Made by a program: the position numbers and the translations under genes
The notes under the pieces: generated by a model
Database searches by the model: none
Told to the model about the DNA's origin: nothing
What the model saw: the letters and a program-made list of their open reading frames with translations, nothing else
Shown here: positions 35,801 through 44,338 of the stretch, one piece after another
Layout of the letters: the number at the start of each line of letters is the position of its first letter
How positions within the stretch are numbered: the stretch's first letter is position 1
Source of the DNA: Streptomonospora nanhaiensis
Lineage (GTDB): Bacteria > Actinomycetota > Actinomycetes > Streptosporangiales > Streptosporangiaceae
Direction of reading: 5' to 3'
DNA: 64,000 nt
Assembly (NCBI RefSeq): GCF_026642255.1
Contig: NZ_CP113264.1
Location: 6,200,001-6,264,000 of the forward strand

Positions 35801-36940
35801 GTCGCCGTGCTGGCCCGCAGGTGGACGCCGCACGCCGTCGCCCTGGTCGCGCCGCCCGCGCTGGCCCCGCTGCCCGTGGTCGCCGGCGCGCCGTTCCTCC
35901 TCGCCCTGCTGTGGGTGCTGGCTGTGGGATCCGCTCTCGTGGTGTGGTCCGCGCTGCTGCGGGACGGGCGCACGAGCCCGCTGCCGGGGCTGACCGGCCT
36001 CCTCACCCTGGCGCTGGGGCTGGGCTGGGCGCTCGCCGAGGAGCACACGGTCGCGGCCGCGCTGATGGCCGCCGCGGTGGTCGCGTCGGTGGCCGCCGCA
36101 CTGGCGCGGACGCCCGTCCCGGCCCTGGGCGGCACCGCGGCCGCCACGGCCCTCACCGGCGCGTTCGCCCTCGCCCTGCCCCTGGCCCTGGACGCGCCGG
36201 CGGAGTACGCGGCGCTGGCGCCCATCGCCCTGGTCGCCGCCGTGGCCGCGGTCGTGCCGAGGCTGCGCGGGGCGCTGGTGCCCGCCGCGGAGGTCCCCGC
36301 GTGCCTGTGGGCGGTGCTGGCGCTGGCCGTCTCCCTCGGCGCGGGGGCGCGGCCGGAACTGGTGGCGCTCGCGCTGGCCCTGGTCGGCGTGATCGCGTCG
36401 GCCACCGCCGTGCGGCCCGGCCGGTCGGGGTTCGCGGTGGTCGGCGGCCTGCTGATGTTCGCCGCCCTGTGGACCGCGCTCGCGGCGTGGGACGTGACGG
36501 TGCCCGAGGCGTACACGGCGCCGCCGGCGTTCGCCGCCCTGGTCATCGGCTGGGAGTGGAGCCGCAGGGCGCCCGCCCCGCCGTCGAGCTGGGCCGCCTA
36601 CGGCGGCGGTCTGGCGCTGTTGTTCCTGCCGACGGTGGTCCTGGTGCTCACCGGGGACGGCATGGCGTGGCGGGTGCCGGCCGTGCTGGTGCTCGGGGTG
36701 GCCGTCACCGTGTGGGGGCTGGCGGGCCGGCTCCGGGCGCCCCTGGCCCTGGGAGGGCTGGTGCTGGTGGCCACGTCGGCGCGGGCGTTCGGGCCGCCCC
36801 TGTGGGACCTGGCCCGGCTCGCGCCGAACTGGGTGCCGTTCGCGGTCGTGGGCCTGCTCCTCCTCGCCGTCGGCGCCCGCTACGAGGCGAGCCTGGCGAG
36901 GCTGCGGAGCCTGGGCCGGCTGGTGTCGGGCATGCGCTGA
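32816..36940 (+). CDS. Giant polytopic membrane protein (SCO7613-type)
   Basis: 1374 residues. An N-terminal zinc ribbon (HCPDCRAPLPVGVRACPRCG, about 16-35) is followed by a helical segment (TARRLWLIDSEIAEIDGRRHRLLGERA) and about 70 linker residues. From about 140 on the protein is almost entirely membrane helices, I estimate 30 or more, with internal repetition: VLGLxxLPG... YAVLG modules and VLxxGLLxSLPEx/WALAEEHT segments recur. It resembles the membrane proteins annotated as SCO7613 C-terminal domain containing. No transport motif is recognisable. Leaderless start. Confidence 0.65.
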   Translation: MNAPGSPPSPAGPRLHCPDCRAPLPVGVRACPRCGLALVGDTARRLWLIDSEIAEIDGRRHRLLGERAVTMRLLRGESLPGRPGTPLPGRAPADGRPGAVRAEDGPRPPLGSAAPGGPAPASAGHGSEPVGEVTRRSAQNVVLGLGGLLVGIAALVFAVWSWSDLGTGARAGVLGATTLAFALLALPLHRRGLRATAETFGAVAAALLCVDALALGLLLSDRISNGPGYSAAALAAVGALTALYPLLVPLRSPRVVAALVAQPVPVLLVAAAPGDGLLPWTLPALAATALADLLLVRLLGGPRGGVPVRTLHVTATVLWGFSLALSAVLVLAVPAAGDAGSWWALAAALLVSGVTGLLFTRRPLPSLPPAGAGPSAVHAVVALLALGAAPLAAGPAHLPVLPRVPGTFWSEAPGTATAAAAGVLGLTGPGAPPLSGAAWLAAVAAAAVLALAAAALLRRDLLAHTSALLAPPTLLAVPLLLPLPLAVAVVWALLVGAALVLGTALLPRRGAGRVSAASGSLTVATGVLWSLPDQYTSLAALLLAGAVPLVGLLLFRRADRAGDAPASLYGACLLLWALALAAGTVFLAALTLGGDAARPAWWLLAASTLLAGATALLFGRVRRPFASPAAGTAPGGGRAAARTPAPDTADPRTAFTLFGLLLLPSAPLLAGGGRDPGLAALPGPYAPWTAPASAMLDPAHRVLGLSAPSGTAAALGAALGVLVAGALVVALVLVVDRRWTVTAASLAAPTSLVPLPVLLGLPYAAAVVWTVFVGAALLLGVTLSGRSGLGWVPTATGSATLVLGLLWSLPEYRTTLSAIVLVAAASLVSALLLRRVDSPGAAARTAPLVPGALALLAGGASLAASFTRPGPPEPVAWWLSAAALLCVGAASVASARPHRPGAPRPALGPVPRPALRAAPLTLLGLLLLGAVPLVAGPRSLPALAAASRAYPPGTAPLPALTDPAYAVLGLAPLPGPVAAAAVAGVLVSGLLSVGAVAVLARRWTPHAVALVAPPALAPLPVVAGAPFLLALLWVLAVGSALVVWSALLRDGRTSPLPGLTGLLTLALGLGWALAEEHTVAAALMAAAVVASVAAALARTPVPALGGTAAATALTGAFALALPLALDAPAEYAALAPIALVAAVAAVVPRLRGALVPAAEVPACLWAVLALAVSLGAGARPELVALALALVGVIASATAVRPGRSGFAVVGGLLMFAALWTALAAWDVTVPEAYTAPPAFAALVIGWEWSRRAPAPPSSWAAYGGGLALLFLPTVVLVLTGDGMAWRVPAVLVLGVAVTVWGLAGRLRAPLALGGLVLVATSARAFGPPLWDLARLAPNWVPFAVVGLLLLAVGARYEASLARLRSLGRLVSGMR

Positions 36941-36965
36941 GGGGCCGGAACCGGCACGCGCGGAC

Positions 36966-37006
36966 GGCGGTCCGGGCCCGGCCTCCCCGGCCGGGCCCGG
37001 ACCGCC
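36966..37006. terminator. Strong bidirectional terminator
   Basis: Perfect 18-bp stem GGCGGTCCGGGCCCGGCC with loop TCCCC, between the giant membrane protein gene and convergent phoH2. Confidence 0.88.
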
Positions 37007-37012
37007 CTCGCG

Positions 37013-38362
37013 TCAGTTCTCCAGCAGCTCGGTGACCAGGGCGGCGATCGGTGACCGCTCCGACCGGGTCAGGGTGATGTGCGCGAACAGCGGGTGGCCC
37101 TTGAGCTTCTCGATCACCGCGACCACGCCGTCGTGGCGCCCCACCCTCAGGTTGTCGCGCTGGGCGATGTCGTGGGTGAGCACCACCCGCGAGTTCTCCC
37201 CGAGCCGGGACAGGACGGTGAGGAGCACGCCGCGCTCCAGTGACTGGGCCTCGTCCACGATCACGAACGCGTCGTGCAGCGAGCGGCCCCGGATGTGCGT
37301 GAGCGGGAGGACCTCCAGCATCCCCCGGTCCACGACCTCCTCGATGACGTCCTCGCTGGTCACGGCGGACAGGGTGTCGTGCACCGCCTGGCCCCACGGT
37401 GTCATCTTGTCGTTCTCGGTGCCGGGCAGGTAGCCGAGTTCCTGGCCCCCGACCGCGTACAGGGGCCGGAACACCATCACCTTGCGGTGCTGGCGGCGCT
37501 CCAGGACGGACTCCAGCCCGGCGCACAGCGCCAGCGCCGACTTGCCGGTGCCCGCGCGCCCGCCCAGCGACACGATGCCGACCTCGGGGTCGGTGAGCAG
37601 GTCGAGGGCGATCCGCTGCTCGGCGCTGCGCCCGTGCAGACCGAACACGTCCCGGTCCCCGCGCACCACCTTGACCGACTTGTCGGGCCGCACCCGGCCG
37701 AGCGCCTTGCCCCGCTCGGACACGAGCACCAGCCCTGTGTGACAGGGGAGCTCCCTGGCCTCCTCGATCTCACTGGTACCGCTCTCGAACAGCTCACCGA
37801 TCTGGTGGGCGGGCACGTCCAGTTCGGCCATGCCCGTCCAGCCGTGCTCGATGGCGAGCTCGGCGCGGTACTCGTCGGCCGGGAGGCCGATCGAGGCGGC
37901 CTTGATCCGCATCGGCAGATCCTTGCTCACCAGCACGACGTTCCCGCCCTCCTCCTGGAGGTTGCGGGCCACCGTCAGGATCCGGGTGTCGCTGTCGCCG
38001 AGCCGGAAGCCCGCCGGCAGGATCTTCGGATCACTGTGGTTGAGCTCCACACGGAGCGTTCCGCCCTGGTCGTTCACCGGTACCGGGACGTCCAGTCGGC
38101 CGTTGGCGACCCGCAGGTCGTCGAGGCGGCGCAGCGCGTTGCGAGCGAAGTACCCGAGTTCCGGGTGGTGTCGCTTGCTCTCCAGCTCGGTGATCACCAC
38201 CACGGGGATGACCACCTCGTGCTCGGCGAACCTGGCCATGGCCATCGGGTCGGCGAGCAGGACACTGGTGTCGAGCACATGGACGCGCCTTCCCCGGCCT
38301 ACCTCCGTGTGGGGGTCGGCGGGGGACTGGGTGTCACGGCGATCGGTCGAGGAACTAGCCAC
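37013..38362 (-). CDS. phoH2: PIN-PhoH protein (PhoH2-type RNA helicase/RNase)
   Basis: 449 residues from the GTG at 38362 (GGGGAG 6 nt upstream). PIN domain about 27-155: [13 protein letters not shown] and [16 protein letters not shown] supply acidic residues of the nuclease site; [14 protein letters not shown] and [11 protein letters not shown] follow. The PhoH ATPase domain (about 240-449) has Walker [14 protein letters not shown] with lysine 274 and Walker [13 protein letters not shown]. Known PhoH2 proteins unwind and cut RNA. In M. tuberculosis (memory) phoH2 (Rv1095) is in the same block, where it pairs with an upstream antitoxin-like ORF; see the small ORF at 38487. Confidence 0.93.
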   Translation of the reverse strand: MASSSTDRRDTQSPADPHTEVGRGRRVHVLDTSVLLADPMAMARFAEHEVVIPVVVITELESKRHHPELGYFARNALRRLDDLRVANGRLDVPVPVNDQGGTLRVELNHSDPKILPAGFRLGDSDTRILTVARNLQEEGGNVVLVSKDLPMRIKAASIGLPADEYRAELAIEHGWTGMAELDVPAHQIGELFESGTSEIEEARELPCHTGLVLVSERGKALGRVRPDKSVKVVRGDRDVFGLHGRSAEQRIALDLLTDPEVGIVSLGGRAGTGKSALALCAGLESVLERRQHRKVMVFRPLYAVGGQELGYLPGTENDKMTPWGQAVHDTLSAVTSEDVIEEVVDRGMLEVLPLTHIRGRSLHDAFVIVDEAQSLERGVLLTVLSRLGENSRVVLTHDIAQRDNLRVGRHDGVVAVIEKLKGHPLFAHITLTRSERSPIAALVTELLEN

Positions 38363-38486
38363 TCGTTCTCCCCTTGGGCACCGCGGGGGCGCCCTACTGT
38401 CACGGGATCATGGAGGACCGGGACCTGGCCCCAGAGGGCCGGGTCCGGCCCTCCTCGTCGACGTTCCGCGAGGGCGGAGGAGATCA

Positions 38487-38663
38487 ATGAGCCGGGGCCT
38501 CCCGAACGGGTGGATGCACACCACCCGCTTGTTCCGACGCTACGCGCCCGCGACCCCGTTTCCAAGGGTCCCGCCCCGCCGCGCGGTGAACACCGCGTTA
38601 ATGGGCAGGCCGACCGGGGGGACCGGGGGTCAGGAGCCGAAGCGCCGGTTGCGCGCGCCGTAG
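38487..38663 (+). CDS. Doubtful 58-residue ORF with a good RBS
   Basis: ATG with GGAGGAGATCA just upstream, a strong Shine-Dalgarno. The product (MSRGLPNGWMHTTRLFRRYA at the start, then basic and Pro/Arg-rich) resembles nothing I know and overlaps the 3-prime end of the cis-prenyltransferase gene. Codon use does not stand out. It could be a real small protein, but it is more likely chance. Confidence 0.2.
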   Translation: MSRGLPNGWMHTTRLFRRYAPATPFPRVPPRRAVNTALMGRPTGGTGGQEPKRRLRAP

Positions 38664-39391
38664 GAGCGCAGTGCACGGAGGAAGTCCACCCTGCGGAACG
38701 CGGGCCAGTAGACCTCGCAGAAGTAGAACTCCGAGTGCACGCTCTGCCACAGCATGAAGCCCGAGAGGCGCTGCTCCCCCGAGGTGCGGATGAGCAGGTC
38801 GGGATCGGGCTGGCCGCGCGTGTAGAGATGCCGTGCGATGTCCTCGATGTCCAGGCGCTCGGCAAGCTCCTGGATACCGGTGCCCTTGGCCGCCTCCTCG
38901 TGGAGGAGGGACCGAACCGCATCAGCGATCTCACGTCTACCTCCATACCCGACGGCGACGTTGACAACCAGGCCGGGGTTGCCGGATGTCGCCTCTTCCG
39001 CCTCCTTCAGGGCGCGGGCGGTGGAGTCGGGCAGCACGTCGAGCGCGCCGACGGGGCGCGTGTTCCACCCCTCCTCGCGGAGCCGGGCGATGGTCTGCTC
39101 GATGATGCGCACCAGCGGGCCCAGTTCGGACTCGTCGCGGGTGAGGTTGTCGGTGGACAGCATCCACAGGGTGACCACCTGCACACCGACCTCGTCGCAC
39201 CAGCGCAGCACCTCGAAGATCTTGTTCGCGCCGGCCTGGTGGCCCTCCTCGGCCGCACGGAGGCCGCTGCTCTTCGCCCATCGGCGGTTGCCGTCCATGG
39301 CGACACCGACGTGGCGGGGAATCTCCTGGCTGGTCAGCTGGCGTTCGAGCCGCCGCTCGTAGAGCCAGTACAGGGGGTCTCGGAGCCCCAT
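38630..39391 (-). CDS. uppS: Isoprenyl (cis-prenyl) diphosphate synthase
   Basis: 253 residues. Family motifs: HVGVAMDGNRRWA with the magnesium-binding Asp33, TLWMLSTDNLTRDESEL, VNVAVGYGGRREIADA and RTSGEQRLSGFMLWQSVHSEFYF. It condenses IPP in cis to make the lipid carrier for peptidoglycan or a short Z-farnesyl product; the length and the mycobacterial neighbourhood (Rv1086 from memory) favour a short- to medium-chain product, but I cannot tell. Start ATG with AGAGG upstream. Confidence 0.94.
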   Translation of the reverse strand: MGLRDPLYWLYERRLERQLTSQEIPRHVGVAMDGNRRWAKSSGLRAAEEGHQAGANKIFEVLRWCDEVGVQVVTLWMLSTDNLTRDESELGPLVRIIEQTIARLREEGWNTRPVGALDVLPDSTARALKEAEEATSGNPGLVVNVAVGYGGRREIADAVRSLLHEEAAKGTGIQELAERLDIEDIARHLYTRGQPDPDLLIRTSGEQRLSGFMLWQSVHSEFYFCEVYWPAFRRVDFLRALRSYGARNRRFGS

Positions 39392-39483
39392 TGGCGAAAC
39401 CTCTCAGAGCTGGATCAAAGACAGCACACTCCTGTGAAGGATGTGCCGACGGGGATTCCTCCAGAGTAGTTCGCCCCGGGGCG

Positions 39484-40095
39484 CTACGTCACAGCCAGGG
39501 ACTTGCGCACGTGCTTGCGGCCCTGGTGGATCCGGGACTTGACGGTGCCCAGGGCGAGGTTGAGCTCGGAGGCGATCTCGTTGTAGTCCATCTGGCACAG
39601 GTCGCGCAGGACCAGGGGGGCGACCAGGTTGGGGCGGTCCTTCTCCAGCTGGTCCAGTGCCTCGAGGAGGTCGATGCGGGAGCCGGCGATGACGCTGGTG
39701 GTCCGGGGGTCGCGCTGGTGGGGCATGCGCTCGGCCTCGGTGGGGAACTCGGCGGACCTGCGCTTCATCGACCGGTAGGTCTGGCGGGCGGAGTTGGAGA
39801 CCACCGTGTACAGCCAGGTGGTGAAGAGTGAGTCGCCCTTGAAGCTGTCGATCTTGCGGGCCACGCGGAGCAGCGCGTCCTGGCAGGCCTCCTCCGCGTC
39901 CTGGCGGTAGGGGAGGAAGCGCGCGCACCGGCGGAGCACCTCGGGCTGGATGCGCCGGAGGAGGTCGTCCAGGGCCGCGGCGTCGCCGTGCTTGGCCCGT
40001 CGCGCGAGGTCCTCCAGCTCCTCGTCGACGTTGCTCGCCACCCGCCGCCGGGGCGCCGGGGTCTCCTCGTTCTCCGTGTGGTCACTACTGCGCAT
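39484..40095 (-). CDS. ECF-type RNA polymerase sigma factor
   Basis: 203 residues from the ATG at 40095 (GGGAGA 8 nt upstream). Region 2 (about 40-105): LLRRIQPEVLRRCARFLPYRQDAEEACQDALLRVARKID, then TWLYTVVSNSARQTYRSMKRR. Region 4 (about 140-195): LDQLEKDRPNLVAPLVLRDLCQMDYNEIASELNLALGTVKSRIHQGRKHVR. No anti-sigma gene is adjacent; instead a Ser/Thr kinase gene is divergent. The N-terminus has a 20-residue acidic tail. Regulation by phosphorylation is possible but not shown. Confidence 0.95.
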   Translation of the reverse strand: MRSSDHTENEETPAPRRRVASNVDEELEDLARRAKHGDAAALDDLLRRIQPEVLRRCARFLPYRQDAEEACQDALLRVARKIDSFKGDSLFTTWLYTVVSNSARQTYRSMKRRSAEFPTEAERMPHQRDPRTTSVIAGSRIDLLEALDQLEKDRPNLVAPLVLRDLCQMDYNEIASELNLALGTVKSRIHQGRKHVRKSLAVT

Positions 40096-40217
40096 GGCTG
40101 GTCTCTCCCTGACTGACGGCGGACGTCCGGCCGTCCTGTTCGGACGCGTGTGCGCCCATCGGTTACGAGGGTCACACGTCAACGGGACGTCCACGGATCC
40201 CCTTCGGCTCCGTCCTC

Positions 40218-40229
40218 GCGAAGCTTCGC
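40218..40229. promoter_or_regulatory. 12-bp palindrome between sigma factor and kinase
   Basis: GCGAAGCTTCGC is a perfect palindrome midway between the divergent ECF sigma and kinase genes, a candidate operator or twin-promoter element. Confidence 0.4.
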
Positions 40230-40412
40230 ATCTCGCCGCGACCATTCGCATGGCGCACAGAACCCGTCGGGGGCTCCCCCCAGTTTCCACGCCACGGGGG
40301 TCTCGGCGCTACCCGGAGAGGGGATCATATCCGCGGGAGACAACATGAAGGCGTAGATGGTGTATTAGTGGGCAACGAACGCGTATCCACCCCCCTAGAC
40401 ACCGAGGCGGAA

Positions 40413-41780
40413 ATGAGCCAACCGGAGGCCTTCGGACGGTACCGCGTCATCCGGCGCCTGGGTTCCGGCTCCTTCGCCACGGTCTGGCTGGCGCAGGACG
40501 ATCTGCTCAACTACCCGGTGGCCATCAAGGTACTCGCCGAGAACTGGGCGCACCAGATGGACATCCAGCACCGGTTCCTGGAGGAGGCGCGCATCCTGCG
40601 CCAGACCGACTCCACGTGGCTGGTGGCGGTGCACGACGTCGACGTGCTGCCCGACGGGCGCCCCTACATGGTGATGACCTACGCCGACCAGGGAAGCGTG
40701 ACCGACCTCATCCGCCGGGGCCAGCTGCCCCTGGACGAGGCCCTGCGGCTGCTGACGGAGATCGGCCAGGGCATCACCGTGCTGCACAACCACGGCACGA
40801 TCCACCGCGACATCAAGCCCTCCAACGTCCTGCTCCAGTCCTCCCCCGTGGGGCAGCGGGTCCTGGTCGCGGACCTGGGGTTCGCGAAGGCCATCGACGA
40901 GGCCTCGGGGTTCACGGCGGCGGCGGGCACCCCCGGCTACATGTCGCCCGAGCAGAGCATCCCCGGCGGCGACCTGGACGTCCGGTCCGACGTGTACTCG
41001 CTGGGCGCGGTCGCCTACGAGCTGATCACCGGGCGCCCGCCGTCCCGCCCGCCCGTCAAGGTCCCGCCTGGCCGGATCCGGCCAGGCCTGCCCCGCGCCC
41101 TCGACGAGCTCATCCTCTCCGCGCTCTCGGTGGACCGGGAGAGCAGGCCGGCGGACGCCAAGACCTTCACCGACCGCGTCAGGGCGATCCGTACGGAGCC
41201 CGACCTGCCCAAGGCGGACCCGTGGTGGCAGCGCTACCAGATGCCCTGGCGGCGCACGGTCACCCTGGCGGCCTCCCTGCTGCTGGTGGCGGCGGGCGCG
41301 ACCGCGTCCACCGGCGCCCCGGGCATGGCGCTGACCACGGTGAGGGACGCCAGCCAGAACATCCTCGTGAACGTGCCCTCGGTGTGGGCGCGCGAGTTCC
41401 ACACCGACCTCGCCGCCGGTCCGGCCGCGGCCGGGGCCGGCGCGGGACCGGGGCTGCTGGTGGCGACCGACGCGGACGACTGGCACTCCACCGAGGTGCC
41501 CTCCTACGGGGTGTACGCGACGGTGATGCCCGGCTCCCGCAGGCTCAGCGGCGTCTCCGGGGCCGACCCGTGCGGGGGCTCCCCGGAGGAGCGCGAGCTG
41601 CACACCCCCACCTGGGAGGGCACCGTGTGGGACTGGCCCGAGTGCAACGGCGGCGGCGCGTTCACCAGCGCCGCCGTGCACCAGCCGGGCGTGCCCACGA
41701 CCGTGTACATGGAGATCCGGCAGCCCGCCTACCGCCCGGACGTGGTGAACGACATCATCGGCGGTACCCGGCTGGTCTGA
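40413..41780 (+). CDS. Membrane Ser/Thr protein kinase 2
   Basis: 455 residues from the ATG at 40413 (GAGG 5 nt upstream); an in-frame GTG at 40368 is possible. Kinase domain about 8-280: GSGSFATVW, lysine 39 (VAIK), catalytic loop HRDIKPSN (Asp133) and AADLGFAKA, where DLG replaces the common DFG. One membrane helix follows (about 290-310, RTVTLAASLLLVAAGATAS). The extracellular part (about 330-455) has a Cys pair (DPCGGSPE...WPECNGG) and no known sensor fold. Divergent from the ECF sigma gene across about 315 bases, which suggests a functional link. Confidence 0.9.
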   Translation: MSQPEAFGRYRVIRRLGSGSFATVWLAQDDLLNYPVAIKVLAENWAHQMDIQHRFLEEARILRQTDSTWLVAVHDVDVLPDGRPYMVMTYADQGSVTDLIRRGQLPLDEALRLLTEIGQGITVLHNHGTIHRDIKPSNVLLQSSPVGQRVLVADLGFAKAIDEASGFTAAAGTPGYMSPEQSIPGGDLDVRSDVYSLGAVAYELITGRPPSRPPVKVPPGRIRPGLPRALDELILSALSVDRESRPADAKTFTDRVRAIRTEPDLPKADPWWQRYQMPWRRTVTLAASLLLVAAGATASTGAPGMALTTVRDASQNILVNVPSVWAREFHTDLAAGPAAAGAGAGPGLLVATDADDWHSTEVPSYGVYATVMPGSRRLSGVSGADPCGGSPEERELHTPTWEGTVWDWPECNGGGAFTSAAVHQPGVPTTVYMEIRQPAYRPDVVNDIIGGTRLV

Positions 41781-41808
41781 CCGGGGGGCGCGTGTCCGCG
41801 CCCCCCGG
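41781..41808. terminator. Terminator hairpin after kinase 2
   Basis: Perfect 12-bp stem CCGGGGGGCGCG with loop TGTC, immediately after the stop and before the convergent DUF255 gene. Confidence 0.85.
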
Positions 41809-41811
41809 CGG

Positions 41812-43890
41812 TCAGGGCGTCCGGGAGAGCAGCTGGGCCCGGAGCTCCTCGGGCGAGGTGACCGGGAGCTTGCAGACGAACCCCTCGCACACGTAGGCGG
41901 TGGGAGCTCCTCCGACCCGCACCCGGTCGCGCAGCAGCGGCACGCCGCCGTCGTCGAGGCCGTCGCCCCGGGACAGCGCCGTACCGAGGGGCGCCCAGGT
42001 CAGGGCGGTGCGCACCAGCTCCTCCGTCCGGGGGTCGCCGGGGTCGCCGACCACCGCGACGGCGCGCGGCCCCGACAGGGCGGCCTCGCCCGCGGCCAGG
42101 CCCCACCCGGCGAACCGCGCCGCCTTCTCGGCCAGCAGTGCCACCGGCGCCAGGGCGCCCTCGGCCGCCGTCCTGTGTCGTTGCGAACCGGTCAGCGCGG
42201 CGTGGGTCACGAGCGCGGACGCGGCGGCGGAGCGCCCCGAGGGGGTCGCGTTGTCGGTGGGGTCCTGCGGGCGGCTGAAGAGCTTCTCCGCGTCGTCCGC
42301 GGTGTCGAAGAACCCGCCCGCGCCGTCGCCGAAGTGCTCCAGGACGGCGTCCAGGAGCTGTCCGGCCCCGTGCGCGTAGCGCGGATCGCCGGTCACCCCG
42401 TGCAGGGCCAGCAGACCCTCCGCCACGTCGGCGTAGTCCTCCAGGACCCCGGCGCTGCCGCCCGCCCTTCCGTCCCGGGACGTGCGCACCAGGCGGCCGT
42501 CCCGCAGGTGGACGGTGAGCAGCAGCTCCGCCGCGTCGCGGGCGGCCTCCACCAGGTCGGGGCGCTCCAGCAGCGCCCCCGCCTCCGCCAGTCCGGCGAT
42601 CGCCAGCCCGTTCCAGGCGGCCACCACCTTGTCGTCGCGGGCGGGAGCGACCCGCTCCGCCCGGGCGGCCAGCAGGGCCTCGCGGACCCGCTGGAAGCGC
42701 CACGTGTCGGCGGGAGGGACCGGCAGCCGGAGCACGGAGGCGCCCCGCTCGAAGGTGCCCTCCTCCGTCACCTCGAACACCCCGGCCGCGAAGGCGGCGT
42801 CGTCCGCGTCCAGGACCTCGCGCAGCTGGGCGGGGGACCACACGTAGTAGGTGCCCTCCTCGCCCTCGCTGTCGGCGTCCAGCGCCGAGGCGAACCCGCC
42901 CTCGGGGGTGCGCAGGTCGCGCAGCATCCAGTCGGCGGTCTCCTCCGCCACCCGCAGCAGCAGGGCGCGGGTGGCGGGCTCCGAGGTCCCGGCGCCCCGG
43001 CGGACGGGGCGCCGACCCATGCGGAGGTAGGCGCGCAGCAGCAGCGCGTTGTCGTACAGCATCTTCTCGAAGTGGGGCACCACCCACGCGCGGTCCACGG
43101 AGTAGCGGGCGAACCCGCCTCCGAGCTGGTCGTACAGGCCGCCCCGGGCCATGGCCAGGGCGGTGCCGGTGGCCATCAGCCGCGCGGGGGTGGCCTCGCC
43201 CGGGGCCCCGGCGCCTCCGCCGGAGGCCCCCTCCGCGGGGAAGGGCCGGGTGCGCTCGTCCTGCGCCGTGAGGAAGGACAGCAGCATCGACGGCGGGAAC
43301 TTGGGCGCGTCGCCGAAGCCGCCCTCCGCGCTGTCGTAGTCGCGCACCAGGGCGTGGACGGCCAGGTCCAGCTGGTCGGCGGAGGGCGGCGGCGCGGAGG
43401 GCAGGGTGCGCGGGGCGCCGAGCGCGTCCACGACCCGCTTGCCCTGGTCGAGGAGTTCGGGGCGCTTGTCGCGCCAGGCGGTCGCCACGCCCTCCAGCAG
43501 CCGCTGGAAGTGGTCGCGCGGGAAGTAGGTCCCGCAGTAGAACGGGGCGCCCTCGGGTGTGGCGAACACGGTCATGGGCCACCCGCCCTGGCCGGTCATG
43601 GCCTGGGTGGCCTCCATGTAGACGGCGTCGACGTCCGGGCGCTCCTCGCGGTCCACCTTGACGTTGACGAAGTGGGCGTTCATGCGCGCGGCGGTCGCCT
43701 CGTCCTCGAAGGACTCGTGGGCCATCACGTGGCACCAGTGGCAGGCCGCGTAGCCGACGGAGACGAGGACGGGAACGTCGCGCCGGCGCGCCTCCGCGAA
43801 GGCCTCCTCACCCCAGGGCCACCACTCCACGGGGTTCTCGGCGTGCTGCAACAGGTACGGGCTGGTCGCTTCGCTCAAGCGGTTGGGCAT
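41812..43890 (-). CDS. DUF255 thioredoxin-like protein (YyaL/SPATA20 family)
   Basis: 692 residues, ATG at 43890. The N-terminal thioredoxin-like domain (about 5-165) begins with [25 protein letters not shown] and has C50-H-W-C53 in [18 protein letters not shown], followed by [15 protein letters not shown] and [14 protein letters not shown] six-hairpin glycosidase-like domain follows (about 180-690). Function unproven; usually linked to redox or sugar chemistry. Gene order with mca and a small protein matches Rv1082-Rv1084 (memory). Likely leaderless: CACAGT is 6 nt upstream. Confidence 0.9.
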   Translation of the reverse strand: MPNRLSEATSPYLLQHAENPVEWWPWGEEAFAEARRRDVPVLVSVGYAACHWCHVMAHESFEDEATAARMNAHFVNVKVDREERPDVDAVYMEATQAMTGQGGWPMTVFATPEGAPFYCGTYFPRDHFQRLLEGVATAWRDKRPELLDQGKRVVDALGAPRTLPSAPPPSADQLDLAVHALVRDYDSAEGGFGDAPKFPPSMLLSFLTAQDERTRPFPAEGASGGGAGAPGEATPARLMATGTALAMARGGLYDQLGGGFARYSVDRAWVVPHFEKMLYDNALLLRAYLRMGRRPVRRGAGTSEPATRALLLRVAEETADWMLRDLRTPEGGFASALDADSEGEEGTYYVWSPAQLREVLDADDAAFAAGVFEVTEEGTFERGASVLRLPVPPADTWRFQRVREALLAARAERVAPARDDKVVAAWNGLAIAGLAEAGALLERPDLVEAARDAAELLLTVHLRDGRLVRTSRDGRAGGSAGVLEDYADVAEGLLALHGVTGDPRYAHGAGQLLDAVLEHFGDGAGGFFDTADDAEKLFSRPQDPTDNATPSGRSAAASALVTHAALTGSQRHRTAAEGALAPVALLAEKAARFAGWGLAAGEAALSGPRAVAVVGDPGDPRTEELVRTALTWAPLGTALSRGDGLDDGGVPLLRDRVRVGGAPTAYVCEGFVCKLPVTSPEELRAQLLSRTP

Positions 43891-43896
43891 GCCCCC

Positions 43897-43902
43897 ACTG
43901 TG
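43897..43902 (-). promoter_or_regulatory. -10 box CACAGT, leaderless start of DUF255 gene
   Basis: Minus-strand CACAGT, exactly 6 nt from the ATG at 43890. Confidence 0.4.
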
Positions 43903-44053
43903 CCACCCGCGGCCCGGGTCCGCCCGGTTCGCCCCGGAGCGGGAGCCCCCCCTCCCGGAAACCGCCCCGCCGGGTCATGGCGGGGAACGGTCCCCGGGGA
44001 GCGCTCCCGCCGCCCCGGGGCCCCGCGGGACCGGCCGCCGGGCTCCCGGGGCG

Positions 44054-44338
44054 TCAGGCCCTGGGCTCCCCGGCGCCGTCGGGGGCGGCGGAGGCGGCCA
44101 CCCCGGCCGCCCCGTCGTCGGAGGCCCGGGCGGTGCCGCCGGCCTCCGGCGACCCGTCGCCCTCCTTGGGCAGGGCGCGGAGCTTGCCCGTCAGGCTCCT
44201 CATGAGGAAGTACAGCACGACGCCGATCGCGAAGATGACGAGGAAGCCCATGACCCCGGGTGTCACGGTGTTCTTGTCCAGCGAGAAGTCGTTGGCCGCC
44301 ACCGCCGCGGAGGTGAGAAGGGTATTCATGCCGCTCAT
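44054..44338 (-). CDS. Small single-helix membrane protein coupled to mca
   Basis: 94 residues. One membrane helix (about 28-46, VMGFLVIFAIGVVLYFLMRSL) and a disordered Ala/Gly/Asp tail. Its ATG overlaps the mca stop (ATGA), so it is translated after Mca. A short membrane protein at this place is conserved in mycobacteria (Rv1083, memory). Function unknown. Confidence 0.75.
   Translation of the reverse strand: MSGMNTLLTSAAVAANDFSLDKNTVTPGVMGFLVIFAIGVVLYFLMRSLTGKLRALPKEGDGSPEAGGTARASDDGAAGVAASAAPDGAGEPRA

Noticed and set aside
32753-36046. 1097-codon minus-strand ORF opposite the giant membrane protein
   Set aside because: Low-complexity Arg/Gly/Gln product in the antisense frame; the plus-strand protein has a zinc ribbon and clear helices.
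40096-40412. ECF autoregulatory promoter GGAAAC-N19-GTT upstream of the sigma gene
   Set aside because: A GGAAAC box exists on the minus strand, but the spacing to GTT is too long for the usual ECF pattern.
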